NCBI RefSeq assembly: GCF_000832065.1
Contig: NZ_JXQM01000010.1
Coordinates: forward strand, 1 to 64,000
Direction of reading: 5' to 3'
Length of the DNA: 64,000 bases
DNA from: Nitrosospira sp. NpAV
Lineage (GTDB): Bacteria; Pseudomonadota; Gammaproteobacteria; Burkholderiales; Nitrosomonadaceae
Of the stretch, positions 19,194-29,027 are shown piece after piece. Made by a program: the position numbers and the translations under genes. Under the pieces are notes generated by a model. That model worked only from the letters and a program-made list of their open reading frames with translations. It did no database searches and had not been told where the DNA came from. Each line of letters starts with the position of its first letter. Position 1 is the stretch's first letter.

Positions 19194-20030
19194 TCAAGCT
19201 GATGCACCCCGCAAGGGCTCGGATGCGGAATCAGGTTCGGCGGCGGGTAAATCTTCGGCATCAGAAAAGGCATCGGATGGAGCATCGGGCGAACTAGATA
19301 GAATCATCAGCGTGACGCGACGGTTGCGCGCACGGCCTTCCTCGCTGACATTCGATTCTACCGGGCGGTTTTCACCATAACCGACGGCGGTAAGCCGTGT
19401 GGCCTGAACGCCATTGTCGATCAGCAACCGCACCACACTGCTGGCGCGCACCGCCGATAGTTCCCAGTTGGAAGGAAACTTCGGCGTGATGATGGGTATG
19501 TCATCGGTATGCCCTTCCACGTGAATCGCATATTTTCCGCTTCGCAGCACTTGTCCTACCGCGTTGAGCGCCTTGATGGAGTCTTCCTGCAGCGTCGCCT
19601 CGCCGAGCGGAAACAACGCACTGGCGTTGATCTCCACCCGCACGCCGCGCTCGCTTTGGATCATCCGCACTTGCCCGTCTTTCACGAGGGGGGCGAATGC
19701 CGCCATGATGTCGCGAGCGATGCTCCGCATCTTTTCCTGCTGCCGGAGTTGCGCCTCCCCGATACGGCTTGCTCTTTTTGCCGCCGAGTCGTCGACTGGC
19801 ACAATCGGCGGCGCCGGCTCGTGTGCCACGATCAGGTTATCGCGGTGTCCCTGCTCCTTGGCGATGGCATTCATGAGTGAACCGGCCATCACCCGGTATT
19901 TGCCCTCGTTTACCTGGGAGAGCGCATACATTACCGCAAAAACCGCAAGCAGCAGCGTAATGAAATCCGCATAGGAGACCAGCCAGCGCTCGTGATTTGC
20001 CTGCTCTTCCGGCCTATGGTTGCGCCGCAT
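19194..20030 (-). CDS. motD: Flagellar motor protein MotD (MotB-like stator subunit)
   Basis: A MotB-family stator protein. The single transmembrane helix carries the proton-binding Asp in SYADFITLLLAVFAVMYALS. The C-terminal OmpA/peptidoglycan-binding domain has VEGHTDDIPI, NWELSAVRASSVVRLLID and ARNRRVTLMI. An acidic, Asp/Ser-rich tail follows. The ATG at 20030 (MRRNHRPEEQANHERW) gives the usual short cytosolic N-terminus. An upstream start at 20141 would add 37 atypical residues. It differs clearly from the MotB at 27969. With motC it forms a second stator next to fliA and flhFG. Confidence 0.85.
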   Translation of the reverse strand: MRRNHRPEEQANHERWLVSYADFITLLLAVFAVMYALSQVNEGKYRVMAGSLMNAIAKEQGHRDNLIVAHEPAPPIVPVDDSAAKRASRIGEAQLRQQEKMRSIARDIMAAFAPLVKDGQVRMIQSERGVRVEINASALFPLGEATLQEDSIKALNAVGQVLRSGKYAIHVEGHTDDIPIITPKFPSNWELSAVRASSVVRLLIDNGVQATRLTAVGYGENRPVESNVSEEGRARNRRVTLMILSSSPDAPSDAFSDAEDLPAAEPDSASEPLRGASA

Positions 20031-20279
20031 GCCGGGCTTCAAGGCAACCGCTTCCTCGAGGTTCTCAGCCCACTCAGGGTGGCAGATGAGTTCCACCTGA
20101 CATTGGATAAAAAGGTAGTGATGGCGTGAAATGCCGTCCATAAGGCGGTGGTTTGATCCACCGGCAGAACCTGGCTGCTGTCGCCGCCTCTGAGAAAATT
20201 ACGTCGATATTTGGTCATGGTTTGATTGTGCCGTCATAGGAAAATCGGATAACTCCGTAGCAAATCGCCGCTACCTTTC

Positions 20280-21020
20280 TTACACTACATATCCTTTCAG
20301 CCGGCCCGAAATCAGTCTCGGGTTTTCGCCATTGGCGATTCCCACGAGCCCGTCCACCAGCATCTCGCGCATGAGTACCTGGCGCGCGATGAGTGATTTC
20401 AGCTTGTTGGCAATTGGTAGGAAAGCCAGGTTGGCCAGACCCACGCCATAAATCGTCGCGACGAACGCCACTGCGATGCCTGCACCCAGATGGGCCGGGT
20501 CTGCAAGGTTCTCCATCACCTGGATCAGCCCCATCACGGCTCCCAGAATGCCGATGGTTGGCGCATATCCGCCGGCTGCCTCCCACACTCTGGCGCCTTG
20601 GCGGTGGAGATCGTCGAAGGTTTCGATCTCGACTTCCAGTACCCGCTTCAATTCCAATGGTTCGGTTCCGTCCACCACCAGTTGCAGCCCTTTCCTCACG
20701 AACGGGTCGTCGATCCCCTCGATATGCGGATCAAGCGCCAGCAACCCTTCCTTGCGTGCGGTGGCGCTCCAGGTTGCGATATGCTCCACCAACGCGGTGG
20801 CGTCGAGCAGCGGTGGAATAAATACCCAACGGCTCATTTTCATGCCCAGCACAAACTGACGCACGGGGCTTTGCAGCAATACCGCTCCCAGGGTCCCTCC
20901 CAGCACGACAGTAAAGGCTGTAAGCTGGAGGAGCGAACCTGGGTGGCCGCCTTCCAACACCTGACCGCCAAAAACGGCAATTAAAGCGATAACGACACCG
21001 ATTACGCTATTGAAGTCCAT
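20280..21020 (-). CDS. motC: Flagellar motor protein MotC (MotA-like stator subunit)
   Basis: A 246-residue MotA/TolQ/ExbB-family protein. The N-terminal helices are SVIGVVIALIAVFGG and LLQLTAFTVVLGGTLGAVLL. The cytosolic loop has ARKEGLLALDPHIEGIDDPFVRKGL. The C-terminal helices carry the conserved prolines in GGYAPTIGILGAVMGLIQVM and VAFVATIYGVGLANLAFLPIANKL. The ATG at 21020 is preceded by AAGGAGTGCGC and overlaps the end of fliA. It pairs with motD, 249 bp downstream. Confidence 0.92.
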   Translation of the reverse strand: MDFNSVIGVVIALIAVFGGQVLEGGHPGSLLQLTAFTVVLGGTLGAVLLQSPVRQFVLGMKMSRWVFIPPLLDATALVEHIATWSATARKEGLLALDPHIEGIDDPFVRKGLQLVVDGTEPLELKRVLEVEIETFDDLHRQGARVWEAAGGYAPTIGILGAVMGLIQVMENLADPAHLGAGIAVAFVATIYGVGLANLAFLPIANKLKSLIARQVLMREMLVDGLVGIANGENPRLISGRLKGYVV

Positions 21021-21730
21021 GCGCACTCCTTAAGTTTGACGCGCAGCCGCGCCACCGCCTGATTATGTATCTGACATACCCTGGATTCGGAGACGCCGAG
21101 AACCGCCCCGATCTCCTTGAAATTCAACTCCTGTTCATAGTACAACCCCATCAGTATTTTCTCCCGCTCGGGCAGGTTGGCGATGGCGCCGACCAGCACC
21201 TCCCGCAGATTGTCGTCCAGCAAGCTCGCCAGCGGGTCGGCGCCGCTGTCGGCACAATTACGCTCAAGAAAATCGTCGTCACCTTCCTCCAGGAAATCTT
21301 CGTAATGGATAAGCTGCGTCCCTCGCGCTTCCAGCAGCATCTCCTGATAGACGGCAACGGGGACCTTGAGCTCGCCGGCTATCTCAGTCTCGGTGGGTGC
21401 GCGGCCTGAACGTTGCTGCAAGGCATGAACCGCCGCGTCGATCTGACGCACACTCTTGCGGGCGCCCCGCGGCAGCCAATCCATCTGGCGCAATTCATCC
21501 AGCATCGCGCCGCGAATGCGCTGCGCCGCATAGGTTTCGAACTGCGCACCCGCAGCCTCCTCATAACGGCCCAGCGCTTCCATCAGACCCATCATGCCCA
21601 CCTGGATCATGTCATCCACCTCGACGCTAGGGGGCAGTTTGGCAACCATGTGATTGGCAATGCGTTTTACCAGCGGCGCAAACTCGGCTAGCGACTGCTT
21701 TTTATCAATGACGCCGGCTGCGTTATACAT
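21002..21730 (-). CDS. fliA: Flagellar sigma factor FliA (sigma28)
   Basis: This sigma factor reads the late flagellar promoters. The 242-residue sigma70-family protein has region 2 (VKRIANHMVAKLPPSVEVDDMIQVGMMGLMEA, in part; AQRIRGAMLDELRQMDWLPR), region 3, and region 4 (LPEREKILMGLYYEQELNFKEIGAVLGVSESRVCQIHNQA). This is the FliA/WhiG layout. Its cognate promoters appear three times in this window. It overlaps both flhG (8 bases) and motC, so the operon flhA-flhF-flhG-fliA-motC is tightly coupled. Confidence 0.97.
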   Translation of the reverse strand: MYNAAGVIDKKQSLAEFAPLVKRIANHMVAKLPPSVEVDDMIQVGMMGLMEALGRYEEAAGAQFETYAAQRIRGAMLDELRQMDWLPRGARKSVRQIDAAVHALQQRSGRAPTETEIAGELKVPVAVYQEMLLEARGTQLIHYEDFLEEGDDDFLERNCADSGADPLASLLDDNLREVLVGAIANLPEREKILMGLYYEQELNFKEIGAVLGVSESRVCQIHNQAVARLRVKLKECAWTSIA

Positions 21731-22820
21731 GTCTCACCATTGGGCCTTTGGGGTTTTTGCCTACCGTGTCATTACGATTAATCTGTCTGATGGGACTGCT
21801 ATGATCATCGTGCCTGGCGGGACTCTTGGAGTTGGAGGCGCCTTGTCTGATGGAGCCGCTCTGGCCGCCATTATTGCCAGCTCGCTGGCGCTGGTTCTGG
21901 CTGCTTTGTATCAGGCATTGCATGAAGCCTCCCAATCCCTTGCTTTTGCTCTCATTACTCTCATTATTCGCATTACTCTCATCCTCGCTGCGTGGCCAGT
22001 GATCGAGCGACTCCGCCGCGTGACGAAATGCCGCTGCTGATATGGCGTCGGGAAACATCTCAATTACCGAACGCCCGCGGCGGTTTGATTGCCGGAGCTT
22101 ATCGTCCGGCGGAATGAAGCCCATGAAGTCCAGCGAGACCGCCAGATAGCGGTGGGCCACTCCCGCCATGTTGTCAAAAATCAATTGTGCTTCAGCCTCC
22201 ATACCAACCCTGTTGACCAGCACCCGGAATCGCTGGACGCCGCAATCGCCGCTGATATGCTTGATCAGTGCGTAGGCCGCGGTGATCGAGGCCGGTTCGG
22301 GAGAAACCACCACCACAATTTCATGATCGGAAAGGGTAAGAGATAGCATTCGGCTGGCTCTGCCCGGTGCCGCATCGATCAGTACCACGTCGGTCGGCTG
22401 AGCAAAATCGCCGAAACAATCGATCAGATGGGTCTGATCATGTGAACCAAGCTTCCCAAGGACTGGCATGCCACGTCCCGCCGGCAGAAGGCGGATTCCG
22501 TCGGGGCCCGAAATTATCACTTCATCGAGCGCTTTGTCGCGCCGGATCACGTCCAGCAAGTCGCGGTGAGCACTGAGTCCCAGCGTACCCGCCAGATTCG
22601 TGGCGCCCGCATTTTCGTCGATTATCAGCACGTCCTTGCCGCCACGCGCCAGAGCTGCCGCCAGATTGATCACTGTACTTGTTTTGCCCGTGCCCATGCT
22701 GCCCGAAGCGACGGTGATGATATGCGGGGAATCCTGCGCCAGCAGGCGGCGCAACCCCTCAGCCTGATCCTCGGTTGGATTAGCCAAAGTGAACCCCGCT
22801 GCTATCCAGATTAGCTGCAC
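21723..22820 (-). CDS. flhG: MinD-like ATPase FlhG (FleN), flagellar number regulator
   Basis: A 365-residue MinD/ParA-type ATPase that limits flagellar number and acts on FlhF. The N-terminal DQAEGLRRLLA motif (residues 18-28) matches the FlhF-stimulating helix. The deviant Walker A is GSMGTGKTSTV (40-50). VLIIDENAG and DVVLIDAAPG provide the switch and Walker B sites. The last 85 residues form an unusual Asn/Ser/Gln-rich, low-complexity tail. The GTG start at 22820 overlaps flhF by 41 bases. A TTG at about 22790 is an alternative, as neither has a clear ribosome binding site. Confidence 0.93.
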   Translation of the reverse strand: MQLIWIAAGFTLANPTEDQAEGLRRLLAQDSPHIITVASGSMGTGKTSTVINLAAALARGGKDVLIIDENAGATNLAGTLGLSAHRDLLDVIRRDKALDEVIISGPDGIRLLPAGRGMPVLGKLGSHDQTHLIDCFGDFAQPTDVVLIDAAPGRASRMLSLTLSDHEIVVVVSPEPASITAAYALIKHISGDCGVQRFRVLVNRVGMEAEAQLIFDNMAGVAHRYLAVSLDFMGFIPPDDKLRQSNRRGRSVIEMFPDAISAAAFRHAAESLDHWPRSEDESNANNESNESKSKGLGGFMQCLIQSSQNQRQRAGNNGGQSGSIRQGASNSKSPARHDDHSSPIRQINRNDTVGKNPKGPMVRHV

Positions 22821-24549
22821 CCCTCTTTACACCTGCCATGAACGTGGGCAATGCATCCTCCGGCATAGCAAAAGGGGAAGCGACGGGTAGATTATTGAAT
22901 GCGCTATCAATCAGGTGACCGGAATCCGCTAAATGCAGATCCTCAGGAACGCGCTGGCCGGTGGCGACATAGTAAAGCGGCAGTTGATGGCGGATTACCG
23001 TGTCAAGCACACTGCCGGTGGTGACGGCTTCATCCAGCTTGGAAATGATGGCGCCCGCCAGCCCATCGCCCTGGTAAGCGTGAACGACTTCGTTTAGCGT
23101 ATCCCCGCTGGATGCCGCATTGAGCAGCAGCAAACGTTTGATCCCGGTGCCACATCCGGCCAGCATCGCCACTTGCTCGGCCACCATCTTGTCACGCTGG
23201 CTCATTCCCACCGTATCTATCAATACCATGTGCTTGCCCCGCAGTTCCGCTAAGGCAAGGACCAGATCTTGCGTATCCTTCACCGCGTAGACCGAGACGC
23301 CCAGAATCTTGCCATAGATGCGCAGTTGCTCGTGTCCCCCGATCCGATAACCGTCTGTCGTCAGCAACGCCAGTTTGTCCGAGCCGTGACGTACCACGCA
23401 ACGCGCGGCAAGTTTGGCCGTGGTAGTGGTCTTACCCACGCCGGTGGGCCCCACCAGCGCATAAACTCCCCCTTTCTCCAGCATCTCGTTCTCATTGCCG
23501 ATCGTCCGGAGATTGCCCGCCAATACAGTCTTTACCCAGCTCATCGCTTCTTTCTCGCGCTTCTCTTCCTGCTGTCCTTCTTGACCGATGAGCGATTCCG
23601 TAAGCTGTCCTACAGGCAGTTGATCCAGCAAGTCGTGCGCAAGCGAAGCGCTGAAGCCCGCTGTCAATAGTTGGGATAGTACCCGCCCGCGTATGGGATG
23701 GCGTCGCTGCTGTTCGTTCCAGTTGAGTGCGGCTAATTGTTGTTCCAGGGTACCGCGCATCGAATGGATCTCGCTGAGTACGCTTGCGGCTACCTGGTCG
23801 GCGATCTGACGGGGATCAAATGCAAATTGCTGCTTCTTCGCAGGAACAGCCACTGCCCGGGGGACTCGGGTAACTTGGGCAGCCGGGCTGGTTTTTTCGC
23901 GCGGGTTGATTGCGACACGCCGCTTTTTGCCGCCGGCCCTGGATTCTGGAGTTACCGGGTCATTCGCCAGCTTCCGACGGCTTGTCGCCTGATGCGCTGC
24001 CGGCTCCATTGACGGGCCCGACAATTTGCGTGAGCGCATTGCAGGCTGTCCATATTCGTCTTCGCTGACAAAATCCGGTATTACCTTGCCCTTATACACC
24101 CTCGGCGGCATCTGGCTTTTCGTTTGATGTGATTCCTCCGTGAGATCTGAAATTATCCGGCGTTCCGCTTGCTCTCCACGGTTCTCGTGGAAAGAGGGAA
24201 AATGAAGCCGGGGTAAATCTTTGATGCCGGTAGCGATCCGCCCTCCTCCTTCAACAACATTTTCCTTAGGCAATGGGTCGATGGCTTGTGCTTGATTCAC
24301 CGCTTCGACTGGCGGTTCCACCTGGGATTTCGCTTGCCGCACCTCGCTGCCCGGCGTTGAAGCACCTTCGATTCCGTCCGCTATACGCGCAGGCATCAGT
24401 GCCGTGATATCGTCAGGGCCCAGCGCAAGTATTTCAATGCCACCGTCCACCGCCCGATTGGAAATTATCGCTCCATCGGGCCCAAGCGCATCGCGTACCA
24501 AGCGCAGCGCATCCCGTGTTGTTTTTGCGAAGAATCTTTTAATACTCAT
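22780..24549 (-). CDS. flhF: Signal-recognition-particle-type GTPase FlhF
   Basis: FlhF directs the position of flagellar assembly. The 589-residue protein has the N-terminal B-domain start MSIKRFFAKTTRDALRLVRDALGPDG. A long low-complexity basic linker follows. The C-terminal NG domain has G1 ALVGPTGVGKTTTTAKLAAR (about 370-390), then LLTTDGYRIGGHEQL, VLIDTVGMSQRD and a KLDEA motif. The linker is longer than in many FlhF proteins. The ATG overlaps the flhA stop (ATGA). Confidence 0.96.
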   Translation of the reverse strand: MSIKRFFAKTTRDALRLVRDALGPDGAIISNRAVDGGIEILALGPDDITALMPARIADGIEGASTPGSEVRQAKSQVEPPVEAVNQAQAIDPLPKENVVEGGGRIATGIKDLPRLHFPSFHENRGEQAERRIISDLTEESHQTKSQMPPRVYKGKVIPDFVSEDEYGQPAMRSRKLSGPSMEPAAHQATSRRKLANDPVTPESRAGGKKRRVAINPREKTSPAAQVTRVPRAVAVPAKKQQFAFDPRQIADQVAASVLSEIHSMRGTLEQQLAALNWNEQQRRHPIRGRVLSQLLTAGFSASLAHDLLDQLPVGQLTESLIGQEGQQEEKREKEAMSWVKTVLAGNLRTIGNENEMLEKGGVYALVGPTGVGKTTTTAKLAARCVVRHGSDKLALLTTDGYRIGGHEQLRIYGKILGVSVYAVKDTQDLVLALAELRGKHMVLIDTVGMSQRDKMVAEQVAMLAGCGTGIKRLLLLNAASSGDTLNEVVHAYQGDGLAGAIISKLDEAVTTGSVLDTVIRHQLPLYYVATGQRVPEDLHLADSGHLIDSAFNNLPVASPFAMPEDALPTFMAGVKRGAANLDSSGVHFG

Positions 24550-26624
24550 ACTCTTGCTCCCAGAATAGAGGTAACTTTAATGTTGCTGGAATCGGGGACT
24601 TCGGCGTGCGACAGAATCTTGAGCTGTGGAAGAGCTCTGCGCAGAAAGCGCGCCAGCAAGGTCCGCAGCGGTGCCGGCACCAGCAGCACCGGAACGAGGC
24701 CTACCTGCTCTTGGCGCTGACTTGCTCCCGCAGCTTCGCGCATCAGCGTATCGGCCAACCCCGGCTCGATGCCGGTGCTGTTCGGGCTGGCTTGCAAGGC
24801 CTGCGTCAATAACCTTTCCAGCCCGGCATCCAGTGCCATGACTTGCAACTCGCCGGATTGCGGCCAGATCTGCTGAACGATCGCGCGACCCAGGGCGATG
24901 CGAATCAAGGCCGTCAGCTCGTGCGGATCCTGTACACGGACGGCATGTTCGGCCATGGCGTCGATGATGGTCCGCATGTCGCGAATATGCACGCTCTCGT
25001 CGAGCAGGTTCTGCAACACCTTTTGCACGGTGGAAAGCGGAAGGAGTTTCGGGGTCAGATCCTCCACCAGTTTGGGCGAATCCTTCGCCACGCGATCGAG
25101 CAGTTGCTGCACTTCCAGGCGGCCAAGCAATTCCGCCGCATGGGTGTGCATCAAATGATTCAAATGAGTCGCCACGACCGTACCAGGATCGACCACGGTA
25201 TAACCCAGTATCTGGGCCTGATCGCGCTGGCCGGCTTCGATCCAGACGGCTGGCAGCCCAAAGGCGGGGTCGCTGGTGGCGAGTCCCGGCAAGCTCCCGG
25301 AAACACCGCCGGGGTTGATTGCCAGGTATTGGCTCACGTTGACCTCCCCGGCACCGATGGCGACGCCTTTGAGAGTAATACGGTAAGCATTGGGGCGCAG
25401 CTCCAGATTGTCGCGAATATGCACGGATGGAGGCAAATACCCGATCTCCTGCGCAAATTTCTTGCGTACGCCCTTGATCCGACGCAGCAATTCCCCGTCC
25501 TGCGCCTTATCCACCAATGCGATCAGCCGGTAACCCACCTCAAGCCCAAGAACGTCGACCGGCATTACATCATCCCAGCTTGCGTCCTGGATTTCGGGTT
25601 GCGCAGCAGGTGCAATCGCCAATCGCCCCGTAGCCTGTTTCTCGCGCTGTGTCATCATGTATGCGCCACCGCCCAGTACCACAGCGAGCAGTAGAAAGGC
25701 AATATGCGGCATGCCGGGTATCAGGCCCATGAGGCCGATGATGGCGGCTGTCAGAATCAGTACTTGGGGCCGGGAAAAAAGCTGGCTCACGAGTTGGCCG
25801 CTGATATCCTCATCCGTACCAACACGGCTTACTACCAGGCCTGCGGCAGTCGAAATGATGAGCGCCGGGATCTGCGCGACCAGACCATCTCCGATGGCGA
25901 GCAGGGTATAGTTTCTGGCGGCGGTTGCCATGTCCAGGTCGTGTTGCAGCACGCCAACAATCAGGCCGCCAATCACATTGATGAACAGAATCAGGATGCC
26001 CGCTATCGCGTCGCCCCGGACAAATTTGCTGGCACCATCCATCGAGCCGTAGAATTCCGCTTCCTGAGCGATAACGGTACGACGCCTGCCGGCTTCTTCC
26101 TCGCCAAGCAGACCGGCATTCAGGTCGGCATCGATCGCCATTTGCTTGCCTGGCATTGCATCGAGTGTAAAGCGAGCCGCGACTTCCGCAATGCGGCCGG
26201 CGCCCTTGGTAATCACGATAAAGTTGATGACCACCAGGATAATGAACACAACAATGCCTACCGCGTAGTTGCCGCCCACCAGATAATGACCGAATGCCTC
26301 GATCACCTTGCCGGCCGCGTCCGGACCGGTATGGCCTTCCATCAGGACGATGCGGGTGGAAGCCACATTCAGCGACAGCCGCAACAAGGTCGTGAGCAAT
26401 AGCACCGTCGGGAATACCGCAAACTCCAGTGGCTTGTGGGTATGAATACTGACCAGCAATACCATGATGGAAAGCGCGATATTGAATGTAAACATCATGT
26501 CCAGCACAAAAGCTGGTAGCGGCAGCACCATCATGCCGAGAATCATGAGTATCAGCAGCGGCCCGGTCAGGCTGCGAGCGTTCACCCCGCTGAATGCATG
26601 GTTGAATTTGGCGATCATGTTCAT
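24546..26624 (-). CDS. flhA: Flagellar type III export gate protein FlhA
   Basis: A 692-residue inner-membrane export gate subunit. The N-terminal half carries eight or so transmembrane segments (LLILMILGMMVLPLPAFVLDMMFTFNIALS and onward). The conserved FHIPEP loop region has RIAEVAARFTLDAMPGKQMAIDADLNAG and AEFYGSMDGASKFVRGDAIAG. The cytosolic C-terminal domain follows from about residue 330. Length is normal. It overlaps flhF by 4 bases and lies 34 bp downstream of flhB. Confidence 0.97.
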   Translation of the reverse strand: MNMIAKFNHAFSGVNARSLTGPLLILMILGMMVLPLPAFVLDMMFTFNIALSIMVLLVSIHTHKPLEFAVFPTVLLLTTLLRLSLNVASTRIVLMEGHTGPDAAGKVIEAFGHYLVGGNYAVGIVVFIILVVINFIVITKGAGRIAEVAARFTLDAMPGKQMAIDADLNAGLLGEEEAGRRRTVIAQEAEFYGSMDGASKFVRGDAIAGILILFINVIGGLIVGVLQHDLDMATAARNYTLLAIGDGLVAQIPALIISTAAGLVVSRVGTDEDISGQLVSQLFSRPQVLILTAAIIGLMGLIPGMPHIAFLLLAVVLGGGAYMMTQREKQATGRLAIAPAAQPEIQDASWDDVMPVDVLGLEVGYRLIALVDKAQDGELLRRIKGVRKKFAQEIGYLPPSVHIRDNLELRPNAYRITLKGVAIGAGEVNVSQYLAINPGGVSGSLPGLATSDPAFGLPAVWIEAGQRDQAQILGYTVVDPGTVVATHLNHLMHTHAAELLGRLEVQQLLDRVAKDSPKLVEDLTPKLLPLSTVQKVLQNLLDESVHIRDMRTIIDAMAEHAVRVQDPHELTALIRIALGRAIVQQIWPQSGELQVMALDAGLERLLTQALQASPNSTGIEPGLADTLMREAAGASQRQEQVGLVPVLLVPAPLRTLLARFLRRALPQLKILSHAEVPDSSNIKVTSILGARV

Positions 26625-26658
26625 AGAATAGTCAGGTCGTTCACGGATAAATCAAATG

Positions 26659-27804
26659 TCATTTTGATGCCGCGTTTTCCGGATCCAATTCGGCAGGCAC
26701 CTCCAGAGCATCCGGCGCGGCAGGCGCTTTGCCGCCATACTCGCGGTGACGGCGCAACTGGTAAACATATGCCAGTACCTCGGCCACGGCGTTATACAAA
26801 GTCTGAGGAATCTCGTCGCCCAGTTCGGCGTGGTGATACAAGGCTCGGGCGAGCGGCGGCGCTTCCAGCAACGGGACATGGTGTTGTTGCCCTATCTCGC
26901 GAATTTTCAGGGCGAGCAGATGCGAGCCCTTGGCGACAACACGCGGTGCACGCATCTTGCCGTCGTCATACTTGAGCGCAACGGAGTAATGCGTCGGGTT
27001 GGTGACGATCACGTCGGCTTTGGGAACTTCAGCCATCATCCGTTTTCTTGCCACCTCACGCTGCTTGGCGCGGATGCGAGCCTTCATCTGCGGATCGCCA
27101 TCGGTTTCCTTGTTCTCCTGGCGCACTTCCTCCTTGGTCATCTTGAGTTTGCGATAGTGATCCCACAGCTTGAAGGGCACATCCACTGCCGCGATCAGCA
27201 CCATGGTGCCCGCTATGGCGAGAAAGCTCATGACAACCAGATTTCCCATGTGACCGGCGCCCACGGCGATCGGCGCGGCAATCAATGACAGTACCGCTTC
27301 CTTGTGGTGCCAGATCGTCCAGACACCCGCCCCGCCGATCAGACCGGCCTTGAGAAGAGCCTTGGCCAATTCGATCAGACTATTCAGCGAAAACATGCGG
27401 CCCACACCACTGATGGGATTGAGTCGATCAAACTTGGGCTCCAACGATTTCCAGGTAAAGAGCCAGCCGGAAATCAGCATGGGTGCGGTCACCGCCACCA
27501 CGAACATCAGGATCAGGTAGGGGGAAAAAGCAAACAGCGCTCCGAAGGATTGGTCGAACAATCGATCGAGAAGCAGACTGGAATCGAAGCCGGCATCGCG
27601 CGGCACTTTCATTCCATCTCTCATCAAAGTGGAAAGCTGGCTTGTGAGATGCCCGCCCATCAGCCATAGGCTGCAGCCAGCGGCGATCAGAACCGCGAAT
27701 GTGGAAAGTTCCGGGGAACGGGGAACCTGTCCCTCGTCGCGGGACTTTTCCAGTTTCCGCGGTGATGCAGGTTCCGTTTTTTCGAGGTCACTCTCTTCGC
27801 TCAC
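26659..27804 (-). CDS. flhB: Flagellar export switch protein FlhB
   Basis: A 381-residue export specificity switch. The N-terminal EKTEPASPRKLEKSRDEGQVPRSPE is the family hallmark. Four transmembrane segments follow, and then the autocleavage site NPTH in VIVTNPTHYSVALKYDDGKM. The C-terminal cytoplasmic domain ends in an Ala/Glu-rich tail. The start ATG is preceded by AGGAGTCAGCAGTGAGC-type sequence. First gene of the flhB-flhA-flhF-flhG-fliA series. Confidence 0.97.
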   Translation of the reverse strand: MSEESDLEKTEPASPRKLEKSRDEGQVPRSPELSTFAVLIAAGCSLWLMGGHLTSQLSTLMRDGMKVPRDAGFDSSLLLDRLFDQSFGALFAFSPYLILMFVVAVTAPMLISGWLFTWKSLEPKFDRLNPISGVGRMFSLNSLIELAKALLKAGLIGGAGVWTIWHHKEAVLSLIAAPIAVGAGHMGNLVVMSFLAIAGTMVLIAAVDVPFKLWDHYRKLKMTKEEVRQENKETDGDPQMKARIRAKQREVARKRMMAEVPKADVIVTNPTHYSVALKYDDGKMRAPRVVAKGSHLLALKIREIGQQHHVPLLEAPPLARALYHHAELGDEIPQTLYNAVAEVLAYVYQLRRHREYGGKAPAAPDALEVPAELDPENAASK

Positions 27805-27968
27805 TGCTGACTCCTGAGAATGCGTTCATAATCGGCCATTAGTTACAGGCGTGATTATTGAACGCTTCAGGAATCGGCCATCAAAGGAAAAGAATGGAAT
27901 TTCTGCCGCAATTCTGCTTTCGAAAATTGGGAGATTACTATCGGGCTGGGTTTGTTGGCGGGTGCCGT

Positions 27969-28889
27969 TTAACTGGCGGCGTCGGCGGGCTGCAAGGCTT
28001 GCACATCCACGGTAGCATTGCTTCTGATTTCCTTCGTTACGCCACCTTCCTTGCTCAAGTCCTCCGCGGCCTTGCTGTTCATTACGATAACGCTGATGCG
28101 CCGGTTGACGGGGTTGGTGGCGTCGTTCTTATCGAACAGCACCGCCGAACTCAAACCTACTACACGCATGATTTTTTTCTCATTCATGCCGCCCATGATA
28201 AGTTCACGCCGCGAGGCATTGGCTCGGTCGGCCGATAATTCCCAATTGCTGTAATTTTTTTCGCCGCTCGCATAAGGTGTCGCATCGGTGTGGCCTGAAA
28301 GACTGATTCTGTTGGGCATTTCGTTCAATACCCCACCCAGTTTTTGCAGGATGGTCTTCGTATGGGGTTGCAACTCGGCTTTGGCAAGCGCGAACATGGG
28401 CCGGTTTCTGTGATCGACAATTTGAATGCGCAGACCTTCGGAAGTTATGTCCAGCAGCAGTTGCTCCTTGAAGTCACGCATGGTCGGATGAGACTCGATC
28501 AACTGCTCCAACTGACCCTTCAGCACTTCCAGCTTGCGCCTGTCAAGCCGCTCCAGGTCAGCCTGCGCCGCCTTCAGATCGCGCGGTCCGGCACTCGCCT
28601 TCCTCACCTGCCCTACGCGCTGTGTTGTATCCTTGCCGCCTCCTTGAATCACGCTGCTTCTGTCGCCACTGCCACTGGCTTTGTTGAGAGGAACTTTGAT
28701 TGGAGTCTGGAAATATTCGGAAAGACCTTGCAATTGTTCTTGGGTGGTGGCGCCAAGCAGCCACATCAGCAGGAAAAACGCCATCATTGCGGTTACAAAA
28801 TCAGCGTAGGCAATCTTCCATGCGCCACCATGATGGCGGCCATGCTTCTTGATTCTCTTGATGACGATGGTGCGTTTTTCGTCAGCCAT
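27969..28889 (-). CDS. motB: Flagellar motor protein MotB
   Basis: The stator peptidoglycan anchor, 306 residues. Near the N-terminus is KRIKKHGRHHGGAWKIAYADF with the proton-carrying Asp, then TAMMAFFLLMWLLGATT as the transmembrane helix. The OmpA-like domain has LSGHTDATPYASGEKNYSNWELSADRANASRREL and NRRISVIVM. This is the standard proton-type MotB. It follows motA, from which it is separated by a repeat element of about 119 bp. Its transcription probably starts at the sigma28 promoter upstream of motA. Confidence 0.96.
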   Translation of the reverse strand: MADEKRTIVIKRIKKHGRHHGGAWKIAYADFVTAMMAFFLLMWLLGATTQEQLQGLSEYFQTPIKVPLNKASGSGDRSSVIQGGGKDTTQRVGQVRKASAGPRDLKAAQADLERLDRRKLEVLKGQLEQLIESHPTMRDFKEQLLLDITSEGLRIQIVDHRNRPMFALAKAELQPHTKTILQKLGGVLNEMPNRISLSGHTDATPYASGEKNYSNWELSADRANASRRELIMGGMNEKKIMRVVGLSSAVLFDKNDATNPVNRRISVIVMNSKAAEDLSKEGGVTKEIRSNATVDVQALQPADAAS

Positions 28890-28908
28890 GACTGCATTTT
28901 CCTATCAT

Positions 28909-29027
28909 CCCAAATCCGGCAGTTGACCGCTCATTTGCCGGTTTAGCGTTATGATCCATAAAGATCTTTTGCGCCACTTGACCTTTACCCTTGTGGTGAG
29001 TTCGCTACAACTACCGGATTAGGGTAA
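28909..29027. repeat. Dispersed TIR repeat, short copy between motA and motB
   Basis: One end reads CCAAATCCGGCAGTTGACCG and the other CAACTACCGGATTAGGGTAA, which are imperfect inverted copies. They match the termini of the longer elements at 46749-46984 and 57141-57386. The core is shorter, so this looks like an internally deleted copy. Its right end abuts the motA stop codon directly. Confidence 0.7.
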
